This document shows, one piece after another, positions 28,772 to 38,368 of a stretch of DNA of 64,000 bases (positions are counted from its first letter, which is position 1; every line of letters starts with the position of its first letter). Origin of the DNA: Mycosarcoma maydis (taxonomy: Eukaryota > Basidiomycota > Ustilaginomycetes > Ustilaginales); assembly GCF_000328475.2 (NCBI RefSeq), contig NC_026480.1, positions 1,550,001-1,614,000 of the forward strand, written 5' to 3'. The notes under the pieces are model-generated. The model was not told the origin of the DNA. It was given only the letters and a program-made list of their open reading frames with translations, and did no database searches. The translations under genes and the position numbers were made by a program.

Positions 28772-31225
28772 CTAACTTGATGCCATAACAGCACTAGGAG
28801 ACCCAACGCTGATGGCTAGACTGGCAAGCTGACCCGTGAGCACATGCCTTGCAAAAGCAGATTGCACCACATTAGTCCTGTCGAGACAGTCCAAGCACGA
28901 CACGCGAAAAACGCCAGTCTGCCTGCTCAGCACCTGTACTTGGTCCTGCTGAGCCGCACCGCGCGTGCGATGATGGTAGTACTTCATCTCGCCCAGCGTC
29001 GACTCCATCTGCGCTATGAGTTTGGCAACATTTTCAAACTTCATGCCGGAGCATTCCTTGTGGAAGTCAAAGTCGACGTAATGCAGCTTGCTCCTATCCC
29101 ACGTCTTTTCGCAAGTGCTGTCGTCAGACGGCTCCCCGACACCGAGCTTCTCGACAGCGGTGCGGTACGCTTTTGAGATTTCGCCTTCTTTGCCTCCTTG
29201 TTCGGCAAGATTGACGCACGTGATCGAGCCATATCTATCAACTTGTGCTGCGAAATGCTTGCGGCAGGCCGCCGTGTTTTCCGCTTCGGTACGCTCGAGC
29301 ACTGGTGGTGGCTTGAGCGAGAATGGACTTTGCGACCAGTACAACGGAATGCTTCCCCGGATCTGTACAAAGGACAGTACGTCTCCGATCGTCTCAGATT
29401 CCGACGAGGCTGCAGACGGTCCACGTAATACATACAGGATCTGCTCTGTCTCGACAAAGTTGGCGACCTGACCAGACTCGTTGATGCCTCGGCGCTGATA
29501 TCGCAGCCCAGCTCTTTCTTTTGATCGACGCGAAATTACCATCATCTGGCATTGAAGCACTGCGTCCGACCCAGCGTCCGCCCACGCCGGTCCGATGGGC
29601 TGTACGGGTAGCGTGACGGTTTGCAAATAACCCTGCATGATGGGCAGGATGTAAGCGTGCAGACCGGCGTGGATGAGGTCCTCTGACATATGTTCGTTGT
29701 GCCAAAACCGGCGGTCGGCTCTTCTCCACAGCGCAAGGTTAGGATATGGCTCGGCGAGCAGTGGGAACGAAGGCGCTTGCGTTAAAACCGAGGAGCTCGC
29801 AGTCGATGCTTGAGCCTGATGCGAAGAGTGCAAGGCCGGATTTTTTGCGACGGCTGAGCTTCGTGTTGGCTTGTTCTCAAGAGCTTGTCTCTTGTTCTGC
29901 AACGAAGTGGTTAGATCAAAATCGTAGCTGAACCAAAATTCTCCTCGCGCCCAGTACTTTGCCGTTTCTCTCACCGCCTTGTCCTCAAGCTCGGCCTGCT
30001 TAGCTGCATGCCACTGTTGCTCGGGCGTTGCAGCATCGGCAATGATGGGTTGTTCGATCGCTTCTGTAGACGGTGGTGTTGTCCCAGGATTTGAGACCTC
30101 AGCGCTGGAGGATGCTTCTGTTGAGTCTGCAAGTTCGGATTGAAGCATAGCCTCTTCCGAAAGCATAGTCCCTTGCGACACGGTCTCGATACGAACATCG
30201 GAGACTGCACGAGAAGCTTTGGTGAGCCAAGGTCGTGACTTGGGCATGCGAAGCGTGTCAGCTCGCTGAGAGGTAGAGATAGATGAGAAAAATGGTTCTT
30301 TCGGGATAGCTGCCGGTGTCTCCACGTCGTCGTAGTCGGACTCGGAGGAGTCGCTTTCGCTATCTGGGCCGCTTTCCGAGCTTGCATCTTCATCTGACGT
30401 CGAGACTTGAGCTGGATATGCATCAGGTAAATTATCTGAAAGCGCACCTCCGAGCTTGGCCAGCTGAGAACGGACGGCCTGCGAGGCCTCTTGGTGAAGA
30501 AGCGGAATGGCCAGCACGCCTGTGCAGCAGTAGATCGGACGGGTGTGGTGAAAGTAGTGCCCAATGAATTTGGAGTCGGTGATGACGAATAGGTAGCTGC
30601 TACTGAAGAAGCGCGAGAGTCCGACGATGCCGAAGCATTCCAAGAATGGCGTATCATTGGGCGCATCGTCCAAGATCGACTTCCACTCGGAGGGCTGTAA
30701 CAGGGTGATTTTGGCTTCTCTGTTCCAGTTGATCAGGAAACCGATGTCGAGTGAGGTGATGGGAGGTATTGCACCAGTGGCAGCCAGAGAGCCAGGAGAT
30801 GAGTTGAGAGAGGAGATACTTGACGTTCCGATCGTCGCCACTTTGAAGCCATCACCAGATCCCGATGGGCGAGAAACGGTGGTATTGGGAACTGCTGTCG
30901 TATTCGGCTGGGCATGGTGCGAAGCTGTTGAGTCATTATGGCGATGGTTCTTCCGGTGAGAATGGTAGTACGAAGACGTTCGAGGATATATCAGGAGGCC
31001 TTGATCGGTGGTCATGATGCCAACCCGACGCTCAGGCAACGGGTGAGGAAAAGGCGGCACTTTCCAAGAAGTCGAGACTGAGCTCGAAGTACGAGGCGGT
31101 AGAAGCGGGGTCGAGGACATTGTGGGTGAGGACGAAGGCGAGTTTTGGCTGCTTTTGGGTGAGGAAGAGGAAGATGCCTTTGGCTGTTTAGCGCTATTGG
31201 CCGAAGAGAAGATGGCCTTGAACAT
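28772..31225 (-). CDS. N-terminal and catalytic half of the split Sac/hSac2 phosphatase
   Basis: An 817-residue frame. Residues 1-150 are serine-rich; the Sac domain begins near ERRVGIMTTDQGLLIYPR and continues with FGIVGLSRFFSSSYLFVIT, KYWARGEFWFSYDFDLT, FVQIRGSIPLYWSQSPF and LHYVDFDFHKECSGMKFENV. The catalytic CX5R signature CLDCLDRTN lies at 777-785. Sac phosphatases remove phosphates from phosphoinositides (4-phosphate for INPP5F/Sac2) on endocytic membranes. The frame stops 32 residues after the motif (GSPSAVMASS), where relatives continue through WANNGD...DFTRTG and the hSac2 domain. That continuation is encoded next door on the plus strand. An acidic serine-rich insertion (about 270-300) and a long linker interrupt the Sac domain. 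The stop overlaps GTTAGT, a possible donor site. Confidence 0.88.
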   Translation of the reverse strand: MFKAIFSSANSAKQPKASSSSSPKSSQNSPSSSPTMSSTPLLPPRTSSSVSTSWKVPPFPHPLPERRVGIMTTDQGLLIYPRTSSYYHSHRKNHRHNDSTASHHAQPNTTAVPNTTVSRPSGSGDGFKVATIGTSSISSLNSSPGSLAATGAIPPITSLDIGFLINWNREAKITLLQPSEWKSILDDAPNDTPFLECFGIVGLSRFFSSSYLFVITDSKFIGHYFHHTRPIYCCTGVLAIPLLHQEASQAVRSQLAKLGGALSDNLPDAYPAQVSTSDEDASSESGPDSESDSSESDYDDVETPAAIPKEPFFSSISTSQRADTLRMPKSRPWLTKASRAVSDVRIETVSQGTMLSEEAMLQSELADSTEASSSAEVSNPGTTPPSTEAIEQPIIADAATPEQQWHAAKQAELEDKAVRETAKYWARGEFWFSYDFDLTTSLQNKRQALENKPTRSSAVAKNPALHSSHQAQASTASSSVLTQAPSFPLLAEPYPNLALWRRADRRFWHNEHMSEDLIHAGLHAYILPIMQGYLQTVTLPVQPIGPAWADAGSDAVLQCQMMVISRRSKERAGLRYQRRGINESGQVANFVETEQILYVLRGPSAASSESETIGDVLSFVQIRGSIPLYWSQSPFSLKPPPVLERTEAENTAACRKHFAAQVDRYGSITCVNLAEQGGKEGEISKAYRTAVEKLGVGEPSDDSTCEKTWDRSKLHYVDFDFHKECSGMKFENVAKLIAQMESTLGEMKYYHHRTRGAAQQDQVQVLSRQTGVFRVSCLDCLDRTNVVQSAFARHVLTGQLASLAISVGSPSAVMASS

Positions 31226-32054
31226 ATTGAATGATGGGGGTGTCAGCCTAGGCTAGATTAGCCTGTCGCAAAACAAGAAGGGTAGTCGGCTTCAACACAG
31301 GGGGGTTTCGAGACTTGAATGTAGTATAGACCGTCTCCAGTCACGAGTACAATTAATGGTACGAAGGGGTCTGCTAAGTTACATGAACAACACAGGCAAG
31401 CCTAGCCAAGGCTAAGATCAAGTTAGGGGCTATGCCACCTGCAGAACGTCAACCACGAGTCCATTCGTGATTGTGATTCACGATTTTTTCTGGACGTCCA
31501 TGGATTTTGAAATTGCATGCGCGATGGGAGAGGTATTCAAGTCGTCAGTCACGAGTGAGTACAAAGTGGCACAAATTCGTAAATGAGCTTCTGGCGTTGT
31601 ATTCACGATTCATGTTTGCTTGCATCAATCGTGAATCGTGCATCACGAATCACATCCAACCCGCTAAGTTATTCACGATTTCAGGTGGAGGTTATTCAAT
31701 CGATTCGCAGTAACTCATGATATTGGCTACGACATGAAGACATCACCAGCATCAAGCCCAATGCCGATAAGCGCAGTCTCAACACAGGAGCAGACCACAC
31801 AGAGGGAAACCAAACAAGTCAATGATTTTGCATTTGCGGTAGGTCCAGGAGTATGGCCAGCAAAACAACAACAACGGTCGTCCTTCATGTAGGCGCTGAA
31901 GAGCGCGGCCCAACCAACGGGAACGCTGCACGCCTTTGAAGAGAAGAGACAGGAGAGCACTCAAGATGAAAAGAATGTCCATTTGGAGAGAAAAGAGTGA
32001 AGCATGCGAAAACTTTCTAAATTTGTCCAGAAGCAGCATGGATTTTCGAGCCTC
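31226..32054. other. Spacer of 0.8 kb
   Basis: Promoter side of the Sac half-gene and 3' flank of the chitin deacetylase gene. Dense in AGTCACGAGT (31339, 31550) and ATTCACGATT words (31470, 31605, 31670). No coding frame. Confidence 0.55.
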
Positions 32055-33455
32055 TTAGACGAGAAGACCGAAGAAGAGCATCACAGCACCCAGCACGGTC
32101 GTAGGCAGCACGAACGAGGGCATCGACGCAATGGCAGCAGCCGAGGTGCCAGCACCCCCAGTCGAAGAAGCGAGCGAGCCGGCAGCGGCCTTGGTGGAAG
32201 TGAGCTGATGTGTGCCAGAGGCGCCAGTCTCGTTGGGGAGCGAGCCAGAGCTGTTGGAGTACGTCTCGACGTAGGCATCCGACGCGGGCTTCTTGAGGCA
32301 CTGAACAATGGGCATCAGGTTCTGCTTGGGGCTCATTTGAGCAGCGGCGGGAAGCACGACGTTAACAGCGATGTCGACAGCCTGCTGGTAAAGATCGTGA
32401 GCGAGTACAATGTAGCCGGTCGAAAGCGACGAGGCGTTCTTGATGATCGATTCAAACGTGTACACCACCTCGGCAGGTGACACAACACCCGCGGCGATGC
32501 GCCAGTCGTTGGTGTCGTAGGGCTCACCTCCGGGCGGTGTGGTCCAGATGATGGGGGTGAGGCCCATCTGAAGCGAAATCGCACGCACACGGTCGTCAAT
32601 GTCACCGTAAGGAGGACGCATGGTGTTGGGTGTGACGCCAATCACGGAGCGGATGACCTCCTTGGTCCAGCCAAGCTCGGCAACAATCTGCTCATTGGTA
32701 AGTGTGGTGAGAGCACGATGCGACCAGGTGTGAACCGAAATCTGGTGACCCTGCTGGAACTCGGTCTGGACCATCTGCGGACGCGAGATGACACGCGAGC
32801 CAACCACAAAGAAGGTAGACTTGAGGTTGTTCTGGTTGAGGTATTGGAGCAGTGTAGGGGTGTAGGGCGAAGGACCATCGTCGTACGAGAGACCCCAAGT
32901 GTTGGTATCAGGGCAGGTGGTGATGTCCGTGGAACGGGTGCATTGACCACAAGTCCACCAACAATTGCCGTTCGGACCAGCCTGGGCAAGGTTGGTGGGG
33001 TTGCTGCCACAAGAAGCCGAGTCGACCGTGGTGGTGACATTGGGCACCTTGGACCAGTCAATCTGCGAGATCCACCTCTGCACCTGAGGCGAGTCGGTGG
33101 GTGGGATCACATCGAGTGTGGGGAAGTTGGAGGGCAGGATCGAGTTGACGTCAGGGAGACCAGGGGCACCGGTTACCTGGGGGTTCTTGGCACCAGCAGC
33201 ATAGGTGGTAAAGAGCGAGGTGGTCGATGTGGTGGCGCCTGGGCCCGAAGAGACGCCGGCAAGAATGGAGGAAACGGAAGCGGGGAGCGATCCAGTGAAG
33301 GTCGAGGTAGGAGCTGCAGCTACGGCACCGGCCGCGGTTGAGGAGCCTCGAGAAGCTGATCTAGAGCTGGAAGCTTGACGCTTCTCAAAGTCGGGACTGG
33401 CGGCAGCGATGGCGGCAAGTGCGAGGGGCACACCAGCAAAAGTGATTTTGACCAT
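32055..33455 (-). CDS. Secreted, GPI-anchored chitin deacetylase
   Basis: A 466-residue carbohydrate esterase family 4 (NodB) protein that converts cell-wall chitin to chitosan. It has a signal peptide (1-19) followed by EKR, a Ser/Thr/Ala-rich region and a catalytic domain at about 180-380. Visible motifs are LSYDDGPS (Asp191 base, Asp192 metal), HTWSHRALT (metal ligands His241 and His245), RPPYGDID (279-286) and IVLAHD (His352). Cysteines in NCWWTCGQC may stabilise the fold. The C-terminus is Ser/Gly/Ala-rich and ends in a hydrophobic tail (VLPTTVLGAVMLFFGLLV), typical of GPI attachment, so the enzyme should sit at the cell surface. Smuts use several such enzymes during filamentous and in-plant growth. 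No intron. Confidence 0.93.
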   Translation of the reverse strand: MVKITFAGVPLALAAIAAASPDFEKRQASSSRSASRGSSTAAGAVAAAPTSTFTGSLPASVSSILAGVSSGPGATTSTTSLFTTYAAGAKNPQVTGAPGLPDVNSILPSNFPTLDVIPPTDSPQVQRWISQIDWSKVPNVTTTVDSASCGSNPTNLAQAGPNGNCWWTCGQCTRSTDITTCPDTNTWGLSYDDGPSPYTPTLLQYLNQNNLKSTFFVVGSRVISRPQMVQTEFQQGHQISVHTWSHRALTTLTNEQIVAELGWTKEVIRSVIGVTPNTMRPPYGDIDDRVRAISLQMGLTPIIWTTPPGGEPYDTNDWRIAAGVVSPAEVVYTFESIIKNASSLSTGYIVLAHDLYQQAVDIAVNVVLPAAAQMSPKQNLMPIVQCLKKPASDAYVETYSNSSGSLPNETGASGTHQLTSTKAAAGSLASSTGGAGTSAAAIASMPSFVLPTTVLGAVMLFFGLLV

Positions 33456-35331
33456 GGTGATCCAATCCGTCTACGAGGTGCAAATTCAGAGTGAGAGAGT
33501 AGATGGTGGTGTTGGTAGTAGGAAAAGGACGGGCGAGACGGGTGGATGGCACCAAGGTGCAAGTTTGCAGCGACACTCGTGACTGCCGATCGTGAATGCC
33601 AAGTCACACACAGTCCATTCACGTTCTGTGAGACTGTCGGATTGCAAAGGAACCACAAGCAACACAGCTGCAGTTGTGAAACTCGGAGGCAGACCCCAAC
33701 GTGAGAATTTGCGGAAAGCCACCGTGGCTGCTGACAGTCACTAATCAACTCACCGATTGTAGGCATGAGGGACGTGTTGCCAGGAATCATAAATCGTGAA
33801 TGGTTTCAGGGGGTGCAAATGCGCACGACAGCTCGGTTGGTAACTCCCCAACGAGCAGCTACGAGCTGCCCGCCAAGATCCAAGGGGCATTACGGGCGAC
33901 CCCAGATCGAGCATGGAAATGATGACTGTACTCACCACCTCACTAAAGGAAAGTAGGAGCACCGCACTGCACTGCACTGCACATCCCTGAAAATTTCCAT
34001 GTTTCTATTATTACTTTGTTTTTCATTTCGATTCACGATTCACGATTCACGATTTCGATTTCTTGATTTTTTGGTCCTGCTGTCCACAGTCATGCGTCGT
34101 GCGGGAGTCGTCAGTTGATGATGTCGTGCGAGGTCAGGCGCGCGCAGATCGTCACACTCATCACTACCAGTCACAATCTAGACCTTGTGGTTAGTCTGAA
34201 GACTTGATTCGAGTTGACTGCACCGGCGGCGTTCAACTATTTTGAATCACAGAATTCGTGGTCGATTCTGGCAGCTGGTAGCTCTGATCGTCTAGCCCAT
34301 GCTATAGTTGATCTTGGACGCTTATGAGGAGCAAGCTTGACAGGATTCGTACGGTGTCTATGAGGGGACGCGTGTTGTTCTCCATACCGGGGACTTTTCG
34401 CCTAGAATTGCACCGCAGTCACGAGTGTGCCGTTTGACCTTGTCAAATCTGAATGCGCGAATTCATTCGACAAGCGAGGTTTCGAGGCAGTGCTAACTCA
34501 TTGAAATATTGTTATAATTAATAAAGTGATTGATCTGCAATCACAGCGTCACAAAATTATCACGGCTTTCCTGCGCTGACTTTGGCGTTGTTCATCCCGC
34601 ATGTCGGTCTCTTCTTGTGGGATTTTTCGCCTGAGGGTTGCTAACGGATCTTCTGTCAAGTACCAGCAAAGCATTCTTGCGACACAGGAGGTCTGTCTTG
34701 GCGTATCTTTGAATTTCAGGTTGGCATTCTTGATTCGCACTGCACAGCAATGGTCATTGTGCAGTCACGAGTCAAGCTGGCCAGCCATGCACGTTTCTGC
34801 AACCAAAGCCCATCAATAACTTAGCATTCGCCACACGCGCACATCGCCTGGTTCTCAAAACGCCGAGCATCGTCGAAACATTCCATTCACGTCGGCGAAT
34901 CCAAAAAGCATTTGCGCTACATACTGCGTCTGAGGTAAACCAGATCAAACTGCTCAGTGGCCGAACAGAGTTTGCTGTTCTCAACCGACTTTCTCGAGGA
35001 TTGGGGCTTTTGTATCGGGAAAATACTGACCCGATCTGCGCGTAACAATATGTCGGATCTCGGATCCCCCTTTCTGCGAAGCCCTGACCTGAAATTTTTG
35101 TCCCGTTTTTGTACACATTTTTGCGTACAGAAATCCATTAAAAAAATCGTGGATCGTGCTCATGAAGCACGAATGCTATAACGTTAGAGGGAAAGTCGTG
35201 AGTGGAACCGAGAGCGTGTTTTTCAGGGTCCTTGATTCGCATGGGATTCGCAGTGACAAAGTCTTCGTTGAGCCTCTTTGACCTTTTTCTCCTCATCATC
35301 CCATCATCTCATCTCATATCAGCTGCCCAAG
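33456..35331. other. Spacer of 1.9 kb
   Basis: Lies between the divergent chitin deacetylase and TMA16 genes. Contains (CACTG)n at 33965-33987, an ATTCACG triplet array near 34030-34052 and several TCACGAGT words (34422, 34765). The many short frames have no protein-like composition. Confidence 0.55.
33965..33987. repeat. Pentamer tandem repeat (CACTG), about 4.6 copies
   Basis: Perfect CACTG units in head-to-tail order in the region upstream of the chitin deacetylase gene. Confidence 0.9.
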
Positions 35332-36000
35332 ATGGGAGGCAAAAAGATCTCGGAACGATCCATCAAGAAAAAGTCAGGACCAACCCATCCGTATTCTAGG
35401 AGGGCCACACAGCTCGCAAGAGTAGCTCACCGCAAGGACAAGCTCAATCACGCAAAGGCTCTCCGCAGCCGCTCCTCGAGCGCCAAAGTGGACCGTCTGT
35501 CTACGCTCATCCTCATGCTTCCAGACGACCTCGAGGCTTTACCAGATCTAGCCTCCGTACATGCCTTTGTCGCAGATACCTTCCTTACGCGCCACAACGA
35601 CGAGCTGCAAGAACTCCAGTCAGAAAGAAGACCCGGCCGACCTCCTCACAAACGCGAAATCGAGCTCAAAGAGACAATTGCCAAAGAATTGCAGGAATAC
35701 AACGAAGGAATCGAACTTCCCGACCTCACCAATCCAACCAATGTCAAGCTGCTTCGAGACTGGCAGGGTGACCCACAAGCACTGCCACTCTTCCGCATGG
35801 TTCGCATTAGCGCCAAGTACCCCGAGCAGTGTATACTCATGCACCCGGGTACGCACAAGCTTCTTCAGCTCGAGCTCAAGCAACAAAATGCGGCAGACAC
35901 CGCTACCGCAGCAGAAGCTGAGATGGACACCTCTGACAACGCTGTCCCAAAAACCAATCCCGACTTCCAACGTGTCGGCGAATTTGCGCAAATGGGCTAA
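35332..36000 (+). CDS. TMA16: TMA16-family ribosome biogenesis protein
   Basis: A 222-residue basic protein of the translation machinery-associated 16 family, which binds pre-60S particles in the nucleus and nucleolus. Visible family features are a lysine-rich N-terminus (MGGKKISERSIKKKSGPTHP), the YSRRATQLARVAHRKDKL block, FVADTFLTRHNDELQELQ, and the RPGRPPHKREIELKE segment. An acidic central part (ELPDLTNPTNVKLLRDWQGD) follows. The frame opens 18 codons earlier, but the family always starts close to the MGGKK/KI segment, so ATG 35332 is chosen. No intron. It converges with the RTA1 gene. Confidence 0.88.
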   Translation: MGGKKISERSIKKKSGPTHPYSRRATQLARVAHRKDKLNHAKALRSRSSSAKVDRLSTLILMLPDDLEALPDLASVHAFVADTFLTRHNDELQELQSERRPGRPPHKREIELKETIAKELQEYNEGIELPDLTNPTNVKLLRDWQGDPQALPLFRMVRISAKYPEQCILMHPGTHKLLQLELKQQNAADTATAAEAEMDTSDNAVPKTNPDFQRVGEFAQMG

Positions 36001-36333
36001 TCTACTCTTACCCGGCGCCTCTGCATGCAAGCTTCTTCCGCCTTCCTCGATATCGCTTTTACCTTTACAGCAGTAATGCTCAACATTTGTACTTTTATGT
36101 CCTTCAAATACATTTCGACTGTCTCACCACTTCTGCGGTCTGCGCATCGTGTTGCCCACCGCTAGTGATAACCAGACACGAACAAGCTGCGCATCGACAT
36201 CCGACTGATCGAACGCCTTGAGCAGTCCGGTTGCAAATCAATTTTTGCACACGTACGCACAACTGGTGACCTTCTTTTTATTGATTCCAGCGGATCATAC
36301 TAGGCATAGAAGAGGTAGTACACTTGCCTTCCG

Positions 36334-37632
36334 CTATGAAGCTGTCTTTGACACAGCATACTCTTCGTACCGCGAGAACCTCTTGTCAAAGATGCGTTCC
36401 AAAAGTATCGACGGCCACATGATCGCCCATACCCCGACTGCCAGAAGCAGTGGAGCAGCATCCAAGACGAAAAGGTAAACTGAAAGAGGCAGAACAATTT
36501 GAGCAGCGAACAGGCAAAAAGTTTAAATGGGTCAGGTAAGCTCTACGTCCCGAGATGCGATGTTGTCACAACATGGATCACTTACTTTCGTGCGAGACCA
36601 AATAACCATTGTAGCCTTGAGAGAACTCGATCATACGATACACGGACCTAATCTAGATGCCCAAAAAGAACATGGAACAAGAGATGAATGTTCAGCCGCG
36701 GATCAGCTTAGCTGTCAGAAAAGTCTCGTTAGGACCGAAATACTTACGATGATAAAGATGGATGAAAAATACAGCCCGGCAACCAGTGCAAATATAGGCT
36801 TTTCCAGACCCAGAATCGTGTTCGACTGCACAAAGCCCGCCTTTGCGCGAGAACCATCCCTCATCACCAGGCACGTAGCATAAGTCAGGAGCAGCGTGAA
36901 CAGGATGTACGAGAGTCCTTGTACGATTACGCCCGCAAGGAAGAGCTTGTCGCCAAACTCAACCATTTTCTGGTTGCCACTGCCGCCGCTAGCCTGAAGG
37001 CCACCAGCTGCGCATTGTACTATGAATGTGATCACATCGCTCCAAACAAACACGCGGCCCACGATGCGGGGTGGGATGAATGAAAAGCGCGACTTTTCCG
37101 TCTTGGGTCCACCAGCTTTGTGCAGTATGGTTAATTTTTGTGTCACTGTCAGAGGCCGACTCTCGAGCTCGTGTGCTTCGATTGCCGAGCTTCCGAAATC
37201 CTTGTCAACTGCAAGAATCATTCGCCCGTATAGCAAGTAATTGAAGGCGAGAAAAGCGGCCGGGGAGATGACCACAAACATGCTCTGAACAATGTAGAGG
37301 CCTAGGCTTACGTTGTAAGGGTCAATCGAGGGACGTACGAAGAAACCGAGGGCGGAGCAGACACATCCGATCGGCAGGCAAAGTGCCCAGCGATCTTTGC
37401 GTCGATAGATGTGGACAAAGATGATCGCACTCAACAGAGCGTACATGCCGCCTACGAAGTAGTTACCGCCCTTGCTCGGCTCGTACTTCAGGATCCCTGT
37501 AGGCGACGCGGTGGACGCTGCGGCGTCGATCGTCCTGTTGGGTGTTACCGCAGCCGTGGCATCTGTCAAAGTTGACTGTGCACTGGCACCCACCGCAGAA
37601 ATGAGGAGCGTGGCGATGGTAATCTCGTGCAT
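36334..37632 (-). CDS. RTA1-like lipid-translocating exporter, three exons
   Basis: Model: exons 37632-36748, 36652-36586 and 36479-36334; 365 residues. Introns are 95 nt (GTAAGT...TCTAG) and 106 nt (GTAAGT...TTCAG). They join SSIFII to IRSVYRMIEFSQGYNGYL and then to YLFVLDAAPLLLAVGVW, all RTA1-family signatures that would be lost without splicing. Seven membrane helices and a cleavable-looking signal (MHEITIATLLISAVGASAQ) are predicted; NRT near residue 30 may be glycosylated. RTA1 proteins (yeast RTA1, RSB1, RTM1) act at the plasma membrane in lipid translocation and in resistance to sterol drugs and long-chain bases. The upstream MLIFISV extension is less likely than ATG 37632. Divergent from a Zn2Cys6 factor gene. 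Confidence 0.9.
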
Positions 37633-37917
37633 TTTGGTACTCCAGTCGCAGAAAGGTTCAAGAGAGCGGTGGACAAGTAGAACTGTGATGGCGGAAAGAG
37701 CAACCGAGATGAAGATGAGCAATGTTGGTAGGAGCCATCTCCGAGCGATCCACTTATATACGCTACAAGCTCAGCAGGGGTCGGTATTTGCAGTCAACAA
37801 CGCAACTTGCACTAGTTTAGAAGTCTTGCTGAACAGCCAAGGGAGAAGTTTGGTTCGATAGGACCTCCGGACAAGTCTTGTGGCGATGTTGGGCTTGGAT
37901 AAATTGCAACGCCCAAG

Positions 37918-37926
37918 TCCGCCGGA
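37918..37926. promoter_or_regulatory. Palindromic CCG-C-CGG site
   Basis: TCCGCCGGA is a 9-bp palindrome with everted CCG and CGG half-sites one base apart, the kind of site bound by Zn2Cys6 dimers. It lies in the promoter shared with a Zn2Cys6 gene. Binding is inference. Confidence 0.35.
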
Positions 37927-37930
37927 GTTG

Positions 37931-38018
37931 TTGACGGTGGACACCGCGGCTGAAAATTTCCAGTGTTTTGACAGTGGACACTGCGACTAAAGTTTTCCAG
38001 TTTTTTGACGCTTGACAG
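37931..38018. promoter_or_regulatory. Imperfect 37-bp tandem element with CCGCGG
   Basis: TTGACGGTGGACACCGCGGC with a following TGAAAATTTCCAGT segment is repeated as TTTGACAGTGGACACTGCGA with TAAAGTTTTCCAGT, and a third partial start (TTTGACGCTTGACAG) follows. The first copy contains CCGCGG (37944-37949), the core of the yeast Pdr1/Pdr3 element; the second has lost it. Function is inferred from position. Confidence 0.45.
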
Positions 38019-38368
38019 CTCCAACGGACAGGGAAACCCTGGGAACTGGCATATCCGAACCATCACACTCCGACGCCCTGCACCACCTCAGGACCCCGTC
38101 TTTATGCTCAACCTACCTTGGTTTTCCCATGTCCTTTTTCTCGCCCGGGCTCTGTACCACGCTGCACGTGACCAGCTGCATGGGACTTTAGCCTAGGTCA
38201 GCAAAATGAGTTGAAAAAAAGATCCGACGGACTTGAGCTGTAAAGTTGAATCGAGGCAGAGGTTCTCTTGGCTCACGATGGTCTAATACGGTACAAACAC
38301 GCGGCTTTCTGTTCTTGCTCGAACTTCTCCCGACCAACACAGTCCGCTTCGGAAAACATCATCAGACA

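Larger units (their letters stand above)
37633..38368. other. Divergent promoter of RTA1-like and Zn2Cys6 genes
   Basis: A 736-base shared upstream region. It contains the palindromic word TCCGCCGGA and a partly duplicated 37-bp element with CCGCGG (listed separately). No coding frame. Confidence 0.6.

Noticed and set aside
27079..28817. AGCCATCA at 27079-27086 and its reverse complement at 28810-28817 as repeats that caused the inversion
   Set aside because: An 8-bp match in two 100-base intervals is expected by chance, and the flanking bases do not extend it convincingly.
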